Positions 10,101-20,625 of a DNA stretch of 64,000 bases are shown here, piece by piece. The notes beneath the pieces were generated by a model. It had not been told where the DNA came from. It was given only the letters and a program-made list of their open reading frames with translations, and searched no databases. Every line of letters begins with the position of its first letter. Within the stretch, counting starts at the first letter, position 1. The stretch is taken from contig CM044310.1 of the NCBI GenBank assembly GCA_024291935.2, positions 78,676,713 to 78,740,712 on the forward strand, in the 5' to 3' direction. Source of the stretch: Okapia johnstoni (taxonomy: Eukaryota; Chordata; Mammalia; Artiodactyla; Giraffidae). A program made the translations under genes and the position numbers.

Positions 10101-13100
10101 GGGTCAGGACTTTCTCCCCGGGAGCCAAGCCCCACCCCAGCCCTGGTCCTCCCAGTCTCCTGGCTGCCCTTCCTTGCTGAGTTGTTGTCTTGGCCCACAT
10201 GAAGTAAGACATGTGGTTTCCTTGTGGGGAACATGGTTATCAAAAGAAGGAAACTTTATATCCTGGGCCTGAGGTTATGCTCAGAAGATAACTAATTCTT
10301 GCAAGTGAGAGTCCCAAGAAACTGGAAATCTGTCCTTTTTTTTCTTTTTCTTTTACCTATTTGCAGATTTGCATTTGGCTCTGGATCAAACCCTCTTTAC
10401 TGTTTCAGATCTACTGGTTTTGTCTGCTATTTTTTGCTTGACGTGTATCTGTAAAGGTGAAAGGTTTTTTGGATCATTTTCATATCTTTGTATTGTAGGC
10501 CCAGATGACCTTCTGGCTGATATACTGTGTTTCTCAACCATTCTATTTAGAAGCAACTTGGAGCATGTCCATTTTAGTTGTTTGCTGTTGTAATAACGGT
10601 GTTGCTAATACCTTAAAGTGGAATGCTTCTGTGTTCTTTCGAGAAATTTCTTTAGTGTAAATTCCCAGGGATGAATAAAAGGATATAATTATATTATGAC
10701 TCTTGGCCAAATACAAGAGATTTCTGCTGTCTGCTGGATGTCTCCTGTCCCCGAGCCTTCCCGGCACTCTGTTAGGTTCTCACTTTTCGCTCTGGTTTGC
10801 TTTGAGATGAGAGTGGCACCCCCCACTGTCTTCCTGGCCTTTCTCTGCCCACTCTACCTTGACTGCGGGTGGGCCCTCTGGCTGCCTCACCCCGCTCTGC
10901 CTGCCAGGTGGAGGAGCACATCGGCCGCATCCGGGAGGAGCTGGACCGCGAGCGAGAGGAGCGCAACTACTTCCAGCTAGAACGCGACAAGATCCACACT
11001 TTCTGGGAGATCACGCGGAGGCAGCTGGAGGAGAAGAAGGCCGAGCTGCGGAACAAAGACCGGGAGATGGAGGAGGCTGAGGAGAGGCACCAGGTGGAGA
11101 TCAAGGTGAGAGAGGGCTGGCCCAAACCCATGGGAGTCGCCGCGCGGCAGAGGAGCTGGCCTGAGGTCCAGGGGTGTGGTCATGCTTTGCTTTGGGTGGT
11201 CACCGCCCTTTGTGTCCTTTGACATTGGGAACTCAAAGGTATTTTGTTAATAACAAAGCAGGTGTGTCCTGGTGAGCATGTGAGCGTATGTGTGCAGGTG
11301 AGAAGTCGTGTAGAGGTAAGCAGGTGGGCATGTGTGTGCAAGTGAGCATGGGTGTGCAAGTGAGCCTATGTGTGCAGGCGAGCATATGTGTGTGCAGGTG
11401 AACGGACAGAGCAGGTGAGCAGCGGCACTCCCTCACCCCCAGGTGTACAAGCAGAAGGTGAAGCACCTACTGTATGAGCATCAGAGCAGCCTGACGGAGA
11501 TGAAGGCGGAGGGCACCGTGGTCATGAAGCTGGCGCAGAAGGAGCACCGTGCACAGGAGGGGACGCTGCGCCGGGACATGCGGGCACTGAAGGTGGAGCT
11601 GAAGGAGCAGGAGCTGGCCAATGAGGTGATGGTGAAGAACCTGCGGCTGGTAGGTGCCAGGGCGGCTATGAACGTGTTGGGACTTAGCCATACCTGGGAA
11701 TTCATGGTTCTGTATAAAAAGCCTGCCGGTGGGCAATTAATTGAAATGTTCGGCAACAACAACTGCATCAGCCAAACAAACCCCTTTGGGGCCAGGTGCA
11801 GAATTCTGTCTCAGACTTGAGCGACCGGTTGAATTCCCGACAGGGAGATCCAGCCCGGGGCGCTCTCCACGTGCTGCCGACCCCAGGCCCCTGGAGTGAG
11901 CCGCCTGCCAGCCTTTCAGCTGCTGCAGCCTTTGTCCTATGAGCTGTGCTGACAAGCACCTCGCTGGCCTTGAAGATTCTTCGGTCTGAACTTTCAGAGG
12001 GAGGCTGAGGGGCTCTGGGTGGAGGTTGGAATTCCTTCTTAAGCGCCTGTAGCACACCAGGCCTGGCTCTGATTGTGGGTGCTCAGAGGGTGGGGCTGAC
12101 AGAATGCCTGCCCGTGTGTGGCTGACAGTCAGGACAGGCTGCCCTGAGACAGAAGACAAAGTAAACTGTCAAACATGCCTCACAGGTCCGTGGGCATGAG
12201 CACTCCGGGAGATGTGGGAAGTGAGGTGGTTGCGTTTTTTACGGGTTCTGTAAATTCATTGAGAAGGTGACACCCAAGCAAAGGTGGGAGAAGGCAGGGC
12301 TGAGCCAGGCTAGGGGAGACCAGGCCGTGAGAAGTGTTGGGATGGACCAATGTGAAGGCTGCAAGGAATGAGGAGGCTGGGGACAGGACTGGGGCTTTGA
12401 CCACCCCGCCGCACCTGAGTTGGGGACCTCTGGAGGGCTTGGGCAAAGGGAGGATGTGTCCAACTTTGGTTTTCAAAGGTTCTCCTGGCTGTGGGTTGAA
12501 AGACTTTTGTCAGTACCTTTGCTGTATGTCTGGACGTAGCCCAGCCTCAACTGAATGTGGGAACACTCAGTAATATTGCAGTTTTCTGTGAAGCTAGAGG
12601 GTGCTGAAGATGTGGACCCTCCAGGGGCCTGGCCGTTTTGACAGAAGCACAGCATGGGCTGGCTTCCACCGAGTGCGGTCTCTGCTTACCCAAGGCACAG
12701 TGTGGAATAGTTACATGCTCAGAGTGCCTCTCTGCATGAAAATAAAGTATAGTTTAAGCCTTTTATTCAAACTTTATAGCTGTCAGAGTAATTTGTCCTG
12801 GTATTCTAAGCCAAAGCAGGTCAGCACCACACGGGGTGCCTGCAGCTCTGGGTGGGTCTGGTCCTGGTGCCCAGCCTGTAGGTGCAGCAAGGGTGTGAGT
12901 GTTGTCAGCATCTTCCACAGTCCATTATGAAAGGTGGAATTTCCCAGAACCTCATTCCTCTGGGCTGGTCCTGAGCTCGGGGGTGAGGGCCCAACCAGAG
13001 CAGCAGCAGCACAGGCTGTCAGCGCCAGTGAGGAGGGGGTCAGGCCGTGGAGCCAGCATCTATCCTGTCCCGTCTGGCCTCCAGTGACAGCCCGCTTCCG

Positions 13101-16100
13101 CCTCTGCAGAAACACACTGAGGAGATCACCAAGATGCGCAACGACTTTGAGAGGCAGGTGCGAGGTCAGTGCTTCCCACACTCCGCTGTGTAAGGTGGCC
13201 TGAGAGCCCCTCCTGTCAGAAAGGAACTGCCCTCCAGTTAAAACAGCCCAGACATGCAGAGTGAGAGGACATGGTCATTTCCGAGGCTGGTGTCCGTGTG
13301 AGGTGGGAGGCTGGGAGGACCTTTCCCACCCCCCGCCCTGGCACATAGTGACTCCTGGAGCACGTCACCCAGCTAGGGGGTGGCATGTCGTCCCTCCCGT
13401 CCTGCAGAGGCGCCGACCTCAGCCACAGTCTGGCTGGATGGCCGTGGTCCGTGCCCCCTGGCACCGGGTGACACTTGGCTGTTGGGATCCCTGAGGCAGG
13501 GACTGATCAACAGTGCCTGCGACAGGGAGAGGAGGGCATGTGCTGGTGCCATGCAGTGGGAGAAGTGCCCCGCCCTGTCCCACTGTCGGCGGCCTCCATC
13601 CCCTGGGAGTTCTCCCGCTTTGGGCACAGCTGCCATCTGTTCTCGTGGCCACAGCACCAGGGATTCTGCTCAGCTGCTCCGTGTACTGCTGCCTTTCAGA
13701 AATCGAGGCCAAGTACGACAAGAAGATGAAGATGCTTCGGGATGAGCTCGACCTGCGCAGGAAAACGGAGATCCACGAGGTGGAGGAGAGGAAGAACGGC
13801 CAGATCACCACGTTGATGCAGCGGCATGAGGAGGCCTTCACCGACATCAAGAACTACTACAATGACATCACCCTCAACAACCTGGCTCTCATCAACTCCC
13901 TCAAGGTGCCGCCGGGGCTGCCTGCCACCTCAGGCCCACACCCTTGCTCGTAGACACACCTGGCCTTCAGCGGCCCCTGATTGAAACTCACAGATTGTGA
14001 GTCCCCTCGTGTGGCGGGCAAGTCATATGCCCATGTGCACCAGGGGTGCTGTCGCACCCAAGAACTGGCAGTAAGCACAGCGTAAACTCTCAGTTTGCAT
14101 GCAGGCTGCATTACTAGAGAATTCAGAAACTATTCTCTGTGTTTACATACAGAACACATGCCCCAGGACCATCCTCTCTGGGCAGGAGAGCTCGCAGCCC
14201 CCCTGCAGGCCACAGCCCCCGGTCCTGCCACCGACACCCCCCTCTTTCTCCTCCCCCCGGCACCCACAGGAGCAGATGGAGGACATGCGGAAGAAGGAGG
14301 AGCACCTGGAGAAGGAGATGATGGAGGTGTCCATGCAGAACCGGCGCCTGGCAGACCCCCTGCAGAAGGCTCAGGATGAGATGAGTGACATGCAGAGGAA
14401 GCTCGGGGGCTACGAGAGAGACAAGCAGATCCTGGTGGTGGGTTTCCGCTGCATTCCCAGCCCTCCCTGGTGTGAAGGGGCAGGAAGGTCAGGCAGGTGT
14501 CTCCCGAGTCCCAGAGTGGAGCCGGCCCTCAGGGCACCAGGGGAGGTGCTGAACCCCTCCGTCTCCTGCCTGGTGACCTCCTGGGGGCACGTGGGGTTGG
14601 CACCTGTTCTGGGAGCCAGGTGGCCCCTGGCTGCCATGGTGGGACTCAGTCCATTGTGTCTGGGAGCCATTCCCTCTGATGATCACCTCACCTGGTCATC
14701 CCTCCAGAGCTGCATCGTGTGGGTGCCTGAACTGGGGGTGCTTTCTGACCCTTCTTCTCTCCAGTGCACAAAAGCCCGTCTGAAAGTCACCGAGAAGGAG
14801 CTGAAGAGCCTGAGGTGGGAGCACGAGGTGCTGGAGCAGCGATTCATCAAGGTGGGCTCCTGGGGTGTCTGGGGGGCTCCTGGCATGTCTAGGAGGCTCC
14901 AGAATGTCTGGGGGCCTCCGGGGTGTCTGGGGGGCTCTGGGATGTCTGAGGGCCTCCTGGGGCATCTGGGGGGCTCCAGGATGTCTGGGGGCCTCCTGGG
15001 GTGTCTTGCGGTCTCCCGGAACATCTGGGGGGCTGGCAATTTGTCAAGGTGGGCTCTGGGATGTCTGGGGGCCTCCTGGGGTATCTGGGGGGCTCCCAGT
15101 GAATCTGGGGGATCCCAGGGCATCTGGGGGACTCCGGGATATCTGGGGGGCTCCCGGTGTGTCTGTGGGCTCCCAGGGCATCTGGGGGACTCCCGGCATG
15201 TCTGGCAGCTCCTGGCATGTCTGGGGGGCTGGGTCCCCGGCTCTGACCACACCCTGTTCTGCGGGGCTCTCAATGGACGAGCTTGATGTCTCAGCAGTTC
15301 CCCACTGCTGTCCCCTTGGGCTGGCCTCTGAAGCAGTGGTTACCTGGCCCATCTTTCATCCCTGTGTGTGTCTCCGAGTCCTAACCCTTTATGTGTGTGT
15401 GAAGCCTGTGGGTGAAAATGCAAGGCCTTGGGGCTGCACGCTGGTCCTCACACATGGCGAGAGCACCCCGAGTTCTTCCAAACTCTCGAGTGTGCTGGTG
15501 TAGGACCTTGCTTCCCAGAAGTGGGAGCACCTGACACGTGCCTGCCTACTCCTCCCAGCTCGCGTTTCTCTCCAGAGCAGCCTGTGTCCCCTGATGAAAA
15601 TCCCGTGTCAGTCCTTGCTGCTCTAGGCACCCTGTTAGGTACACTTTGTGCGGTATGTGACCCTTTTTGGAATGGTGATTCCTAGCAGGGGAATTGCTGG
15701 TTCAGACGGCTGGTGTTGAGAATGTGGACGATCTGCCCGAGGGCTGTTCAGAGTTGTGGCCTCATCCGTGATTTCCCAGGGAGCCATCCCCCGCCCCAGG
15801 TCCTCACTGACAGGACTGGGTGGGTGTGTCTCACTGAATGTGCTTCCCTGCAGATGGCCCCACTGCTTGCTTGGTTCCCGGGGTCTGGCCGAGGTCAGAG
15901 CGCCTCGTGTGTCAGCTGTTAGCACCTTTTCCACTGAAACACTCTAGTGGACTGTGATGGTGGAAAGGACCCAGTTCCTCGGGAACATCCCACAAGCAGC
16001 TGGATCTGGAGTCACCCCCAAGGGGCCTCCATGGGTCCTGCAGGCACAGGGAGATGCTGCTCCCACTGGTCAAGGTGGGCATGAGTCGGGAGGAGGCAGC

Positions 16101-19100
16101 TCAGGCAGGCTTAGGCCATGTAGGTCTGCATTCTCTGCCCCTTGTCTTCTGTTTGCATGTCTATGCAGTATGTGAGAGAGGCAGTGTCTTAGAAAACCAG
16201 GGTCATCAGGTTTTAACGAGTGGAGGGCCTGGGAGTGGATGGAAGCAGATGTGAGATGTGACAGCGTGGTCAGAAGGATGGGGTGCTACAGGTTTGCAGC
16301 ACAGTGCTCGTCGCTCCTAGCAGTGCTGTGTGTTTTTTACAGGTGTGGAGAACATTCTGGAAGGAGTCCCAACCAGTGCTCAGATGGTGGCCTCTGGGAA
16401 GTGGGGTTTAGGAGGGTCACTTTTTCCTGTTACACCTCTGCTACATCTTAACTTCTAAATGGTGCACAGTTAAAAGAAGACGTGGAAGCACGTTATCCTT
16501 GGTTGGCAGGCAGCTGGCTCTAAGATCTGGGGCAGACGGAGTGGACCCCTGCAAGGCCCCCCACCCCAGCATTGCTGAGTCTGAGGCCCTACTCTCCTGA
16601 GGGGATGATTGTGTTGGGGTGTGCAGTCCTGAGCCTGCCGCCCAGACCCAGGGTAGGGCTGGCCCTGGCTTCTTGGTGGGAAGGTCTCTCTGCAGCTCAT
16701 CCTAGGGGCCCTGTGGCTTCCTGCCACGCCTCCCAGAGGTGTTTTCTCCTGCCTCCCACGGTGTGGACACTGCACTCCTTTGATTTAGTTGCAGAGAGTG
16801 GGGCTTGGGCACAGACCCGCCTGCCCGTGACCGGGCGCTGGGGAGGGCGGGGGCATGGCCCTGGACAGAGCAGGAGGGCGTCCTGCCAGCGAGGTATCCG
16901 TGCCCTGCAGGTGCAGCAGGAGCGGGACGACCTGTACCAGAAGTTCACCGCAGCCATCCTGGAGGTGCAGCAGAAGACGGGCTTCAGGAACCTCATCCTG
17001 GAGCGCAAGGTGCAGGCGCTGGTTGCTGCCGTGGAGAAGAAGGAGGTGCAGTTCAATGAGGTGCTAGCGGCCTCCAACCTGGACCCCGTGGCCCTGACCC
17101 TCGTGTCCCGTAAGCTGGAGGTAGGCCTTAAGGGCTGTGCTCGGGGCTCCGTCCCTCCAGGGCAGACCCTCAGTCAGCCTCGGGGAGGGGCGGTCGTGGT
17201 TTCCTGGCCAGAGTGCCCAGGCCCGTGTGTGCTGTGGACTCCCAGCCCCTCCTTGGCCTTCTAACCCTCCTAGCCTGAGTCCACTGCCTGCTCCAGCTTG
17301 GTCTCTTAGCTGAGGCCACAGCTGCCATCCGCCTGGACACTAAGCTGTGCTGGAAGAGACCATGGTGGGGGAAAGGCAGGCCTGCGGTGGCCTGTGCGGT
17401 GGGTGCCGGGAAGGCTTCCCTGGGAGGCACGCCTGAGCACAGGCTGAGCGTCTGTTCCCTTGAACATCCACAGTTGTCTGTGGCGTTCCCCTGGGGCGGG
17501 CTGTCCTGGGGACTGGGCACTGCTGGGAAAGGACAGACGAGGCCTCGGTGCCCAAGAGCCACAGGGCCTGACCGCACCTGGCAGGGACCCCGCCCAGAGC
17601 TGGGCCTCGACCCTCTGCTCCCTGACCTGGGATGTGTCACAGAGAGAGTAGGTGACGCGGACAGGGGTCTCTGGTATTGTCAGAGTGGCATGGCCTGGCT
17701 CTGGGGTCCTGGCCGGCTGGGTGACCCGAGGCTGCTAGGTCTGAGGTTAGGTCCCCTCGGGGTCTGGGGGGCGGACAGACACACACCGGGGTCTCACTCT
17801 GAGGCCTTCCCACGTCAGTTCCTCCCTGTGTGGATATCCCTGCGGTGGGGCCAGGCCGTGGTTCCCTGATGACTTCCTCTCCCCAGGACGTTCTGGAATC
17901 GAAGAACAGCGCCATCAAGGACCTGCAGTATGAGCTGGCCCGGGTCTGCAAGGTGCGGAGAGCCCCCCACCCCTCCCTCACCCAGGAGCCCCCTGATCTT
18001 GACAGTGATCCCCCAGATTAGGGTGCTGACCCAGTCTGAAGCCATCTGTGCCCGCCTGGGGTCACTGGGCCCAGAGTCTCTGCTGGCGCCTCCCAGTGCA
18101 CGGCCTGCCTGGTGTCCCGTGAGACCCTTGCTTTGGCACTGTGGTGCTAGCTCGGCCTCTGGGATGGTTGCTGGGGGGTTCTCTTTGCTCCCCTAGGTTA
18201 ACGTCCACATCCTCCAAGCAGGGGTAGTTAGGGCTCCGGCGTTTCTCGACCACTCATGGAGACTTCCTGCACAGTGCCCTGACCCTGGTACCGTCTGTGT
18301 CCTGCACCGAGCGTCCCCAGCTCCCCGTCCAAGCCCACAGCTCTGTCAGGGCTTGGCTTGTGGGGACACAGATGCAGTGCTGCCTGTAGAGAGCAGACAC
18401 CCCACAAGTGTGACTCAGACACAAGCCCTGGGTCTTGGAGCCCTAGGTGAAGGTACTGCCATCGTGGGCACTGGGCTCCATGGTGACCAAATCCCCCGGC
18501 CTTCCCTGCCCATCGGGCCCTCCCCCGGTGCTCTGGCAACCCTGATACGGACTCGCAGATTAGGGCCATGCACTGGGTGCGTGTGGCTCTCAGGAGAACT
18601 TCCGTGACCCGCATCTGATTGTCAGGAGGCCTGAACCCCAGAGAAGGAGGAGGGCCAGGGCCCAGCCCCTGAGATCTTCCGGAGCCTGGCCCTTGCTCGC
18701 CCTTCCGTCTCAGCTCCCAGCATCTTCTCTTGACGATGCTGAGGACAAGGTGTCCCTTTGAGCTTTTGTCCTGAGTCAGGCTAGGCTCTCAGCATGTAAC
18801 GTGCTCTGCTCTTCACACCCTTACCACCGCCTTGTGAAATGTGCTCTTTGAAAAACAGTAGGGGGGACAGAGATCCTGCCTGCGTTGGTCCTGCCAGCAC
18901 CATTGCCCAGACCTCGGCTTTTCTGGGAAGGAGGAAGGGAATAGATGCCGACAGACACAGGGGGTAGGGTGGTCCCCAGGAAGGCAGGTTCAGTGAGCCT
19001 GAGTGAGAAATGCCTGAGGGAACCGGGAACTCTGAGTGCACCCCCTCTTCAGCAACCCCAGCCATGAATCAGGGACGTTACCTGAGGTCCCGCACGTGAA

Positions 19101-20162
19101 GTAGTTGGGTAGCACCTGATGAAGTTCTTGGACTTGGGCCACCCTTGTTCTGGACAGTCGGGAAGCCCCTGGTTATCTTCCAGCTGAGCTGGGAGGTGTC
19201 TGTGCATGGCCATCACCACCTGCTCACCTGGAACCGCACTTCCAGGGGGTGGAGACTCAGTGACTTCAATCCACTTGGCTTAAAAGCGTGGCTCCTTCCA
19301 CAGGGCCTTTCTTGGGTGGGTTTGATCTTAAGGATGCCAATCACTGGGGTTTGTCCTGCTTGCTTTAATCATCCCCTGGAGAGTCATGTGCTCTGAAAAG
19401 CTTTACATGCCTGTTTGCACCGCTAATGGTTGAGCAAATGCTCTCCTTAAGACTGGGACATTAAAAAGAAGAGGGGGCAATGACAGAACAGGGTCAGCAC
19501 AGGCTGAGAGGCCACAGGTGGTGGTGGCTGAGAGCCTGATCAAAGGGGGGCTGTTAAAAAGCAACAGGACGCCCCAGTGGAGTCACTGGTATGAGCCCGA
19601 CCAGGGCTTCTGCCTGAACTGCCTGCCACTCCGACCTCTCCAGGAGTGGAGATTCTGACCCATCAGCCTGGGGCTTTCTGGTCAGCACTAGGGAGGTGAC
19701 CTGCCAAAAACCCCCGCCTCCCTCAGGGAAGGCACCATTGCTGGAGGTGGCCACACTCTCCCCCCCATGCCCATTGAGCCTCTGTCTTGTGCAGCTCCTT
19801 GGAGCACCCTTCTGTTTAATAGGTGGCTGCTGCCGACTCAGGAAGCCCCGAGTAGAGCTAGTTAAATCTAAATCTTTAAACTTAAGTAAACATGCATGGG
19901 CCTGGGCCTGGCAGTGAGCTCCTGGAAAAGGCGCATCCTCCATGGGGCTGGGTGGCCTGAGCAAGGGTCACCCCAGCTACACCCCCCCGACAACCCTGCT
20001 GTATCCCCACAGGCCCACAATGACTTGCTGCGCACGTATGAGGCGAAGCTCCTGGCCTTCGGAGTACCCCTGGACAATGTGGGTTTCAAGCCCCTGGAGA
20101 CCGCTGTGATTGGGCAGACGCTGGGACAGGGCCCCGCAGGACTTGTGGGCACCCCAACGTAG
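7163..20162 (+). CDS. GAS8: GAS8 / DRC4, dynein regulatory complex subunit 4 (11 coding exons)
   Basis: Joining 7163-7165, 8843-8929, 10908-11105, 11443-11649, 13110-13164, 13700-13905, 14270-14437, 14765-14851, 16911-17120, 17887-17952 and 20013-20162 gives 1437 nt: 478 codons plus stop, the length of human GAS8. All junctions are GT-AG and in phase. The product is subunit 4 of the nexin-dynein regulatory complex, which links axonemal doublets and controls dynein in motile cilia and flagella; it also binds microtubules and dynein. The N-terminus is a lysine/glycine-rich tail ([10 protein letters not shown]). The rest is almost entirely charged coiled coil with heptad leucines, including the GAS domain in the C-terminal half, and ends in [10 protein letters not shown]. 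No internal stop or frameshift was found, so the gene looks intact. The match rests on recalled mammalian DRC4 sequence. Confidence 0.97.
7166..8842 (+). other. GAS8 intron 1
   Basis: The first part continues the CpG island. The rest holds no recognised exon. An AT-rich patch near 8080-8170 looks like a decayed LINE fragment. Confidence 0.8.
8843..8929 (+). CDS. GAS8: GAS8 coding exon 2
   Basis: It encodes residues 2-30, the basic [13 protein letters not shown] tail followed by [16 protein letters not shown]. The acceptor is ccaag|GCA and the donor CAG|gtgagc. Confidence 0.96.
8930..10907 (+). other. GAS8 intron 2
   Basis: No exon is recognised. It contains a 118-bp tandem duplication at 9354-9589 and AT-rich, probably LINE-derived, stretches near 9150-9300 and 10340-10690. 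Confidence 0.8.
9354..9589. repeat. 118-bp tandem duplication
   Basis: Copy 1 is 9354-9471 and copy 2 is 9472-9589. They are head-to-tail and nearly identical, with only a few substitutions, for example acctgtaacc against acgtataacc near the start. The high identity points to a recent duplication inside GAS8 intron 2. Confidence 0.92.
10908..11105 (+). CDS. GAS8: GAS8 coding exon 3
   Basis: It encodes residues 31-96, from [12 protein letters not shown] to ERHQVEIK, the first long coiled-coil segment. The acceptor is tgccag|GTG and the donor AAG|gtgaga. Confidence 0.97.
11268..11412. repeat. GTG-rich minisatellite in GAS8 intron 3
   Basis: Degenerate units of about 16-18 bp of the type gtgtgcaggtgagcat repeat just before exon 4. 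Several units contain CAGGTGAG, a perfect-looking 5' splice site, ending only about 30 bp before the exon 4 acceptor. Confidence 0.8.
11443..11649 (+). CDS. GAS8: GAS8 coding exon 4
   Basis: It encodes residues 97-165, from [13 protein letters not shown] to [10 protein letters not shown], still coiled coil. The acceptor is cccccag|GTG and the donor CTG|gtaggt. Sequence read past the donor is intronic. Confidence 0.97.
11650..13109 (+). other. GAS8 intron 4
   Basis: No coding exon is recognised. AATAAA-containing AT-rich sequence near 12740-12790 is probably a decayed repeat tail. Confidence 0.8.
13110..13164 (+). CDS. GAS8: GAS8 coding exon 5
   Basis: This is the shortest internal coding exon of the gene. 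It encodes [18 protein letters not shown] plus one base of the next codon. The acceptor is ctctgcag|AAA and the donor CGAG|gtcagt. Confidence 0.95.
13700..13905 (+). CDS. GAS8: GAS8 coding exon 6
   Basis: It completes split codon 184 and runs to residue 252, from [13 protein letters not shown] to LALINSLK. This enters the GAS domain. The acceptor is cctttcag|AAA and the donor AAG|gtgccg. Confidence 0.97.
14270..14437 (+). CDS. GAS8: GAS8 coding exon 7
   Basis: It encodes residues 253-308, from [13 protein letters not shown] to YERDKQILV. Two consecutive GTG triplets make the donor ambiguous. I place it at GTG|gtgggt because 56 codons match the family length, with valine replacing the leucine I recall for the human protein. 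Confidence 0.93.
14765..14851 (+). CDS. GAS8: GAS8 coding exon 8
   Basis: It encodes residues 309-337, from [13 protein letters not shown] to LEQRFIK. The acceptor is tctccag|TGC and the donor AAG|gtgggc. A minisatellite begins immediately after the donor. Confidence 0.96.
14863..15232. repeat. G-rich minisatellite at the 5' end of GAS8 intron 8
   Basis: About 19 degenerate units of roughly 19-21 bp, of the type gtctggggggctcctggcat, run head-to-tail from 11 bp after the exon 8 donor. The plus strand has repeated runs of 4-6 G. The array keeps several frames open on both strands, giving spurious open frames of up to about 200 codons. A unit at 15044-15056 copies the exon 8 donor context (tcaaggtgggctc). 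Confidence 0.92.
15233..16910 (+). other. Remainder of GAS8 intron 8
   Basis: No exon is recognised in this GC-rich unique-looking sequence. A short TGTGTG tract lies near 15362-15405. Confidence 0.75.
16911..17120 (+). CDS. GAS8: GAS8 coding exon 9
   Basis: It encodes residues 338-407, from [12 protein letters not shown] to LTLVSRKLE, the C-terminal part of the GAS domain. The acceptor is ccctgcag|GTG and the donor GAG|gtaggc. Confidence 0.97.
17121..17886 (+). other. GAS8 intron 9
   Basis: GC-rich intronic sequence with no recognised exon or interspersed repeat. Confidence 0.75.
17887..17952 (+). CDS. GAS8: GAS8 coding exon 10
   Basis: It encodes residues 408-429, [14 protein letters not shown] then YELARVCK. 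The acceptor is tccccag|GAC and the donor AAG|gtgcgg. Confidence 0.96.
17953..20012 (+). other. GAS8 intron 10
   Basis: No exon is recognised. A MIR-like fragment is possible near 18770-18860. The remainder is unique-looking. Confidence 0.75.
20013..20162 (+). CDS. GAS8: GAS8 coding exon 11 (stop)
   Basis: It encodes residues 430-478, from [14 protein letters not shown] to [10 protein letters not shown], ending at TAG (20160-20162). The acceptor is ccccacag|GCC. Confidence 0.97.
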   Translation, partial: AHNDLLRTYEAKLLAFGVPLDNVGFKPLETAVIGQTLGQGPAGLVGTPT

Positions 20163-20369
20163 CCCCAGCCCAGGTGAGGTCCCCCCACAGCCAGGAGGAC
20201 AGCAGGTATTTGTTCTGTAGATGTGCGTCGTCAGAGAATGAAGGTGTCCACATGCGCTGTGTGTCCTCTTGTGTGCTCCCCCCGTGCGCATACCCGCCCC
20301 TTATCCCCGAGGCAGCTCCTGCCAAGTTTGCTTCATGACTGCAGCCACCTCACAGATGTCAGCCGCAAC

Positions 20370-20375
20370 TTTATT
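20370..20375 (-). terminator. URAH: URAH polyadenylation signal candidate
   Basis: AATAAA on the minus strand, 161 bases downstream of the URAH stop codon. It lies between the two convergent genes, about 210 bp past the GAS8 stop, so GAS8 and URAH 3' ends come very close or overlap. Confidence 0.65.
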
Positions 20376-20535
20376 GAAGCCTGAGTGACACCTGCCCTTG
20401 CGACATGGGGCCAGAACGTCCCAGGGAAAGTGTGACCCTGGTGCCCATCAGGAACTTGCCCGCCCTGCTGCTCGGGGGCGGCCCGGTCTGCTGTGGCACC
20501 ATGTCCACGCTCACAGGCTGGCTGCCGGTCAGCCG

Positions 20536-20625
20536 CTAGCTCCCTCGGTATGTGGTGTAAGACCACGGGCTCAGCAGCAGTGGCACGTGGAACTTGTGGG
20601 ACTCATTTGTGACAGTGAAAACGAC
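20536..20625 (-). CDS. URAH: URAH coding exon 4 (stop)
   Basis: It encodes residues 113-141, [12 protein letters not shown] then [17 protein letters not shown]. This holds the catalytic-type histidine and the C-terminal tetrapeptide that distinguishes the enzyme from transthyretin. The acceptor on the minus strand is cctgcag|GTC. Confidence 0.96.
   Translation of the reverse strand, partial: VVFTVTNESHKFHVPLLLSPWSYTTYRGS

Noticed and set aside
14683..15273. Minus-strand open frame of 196 codons with PP and PRHP repeats
   Set aside because: Translation of the intron 8 minisatellite; stop-free because of the repeat unit.
14099..15286. Plus-strand open frame of 395 codons
   Set aside because: It is GAS8 exons 7 and 8 read through their introns and then the intron 8 minisatellite; exon phases and lengths match DRC4 when spliced.
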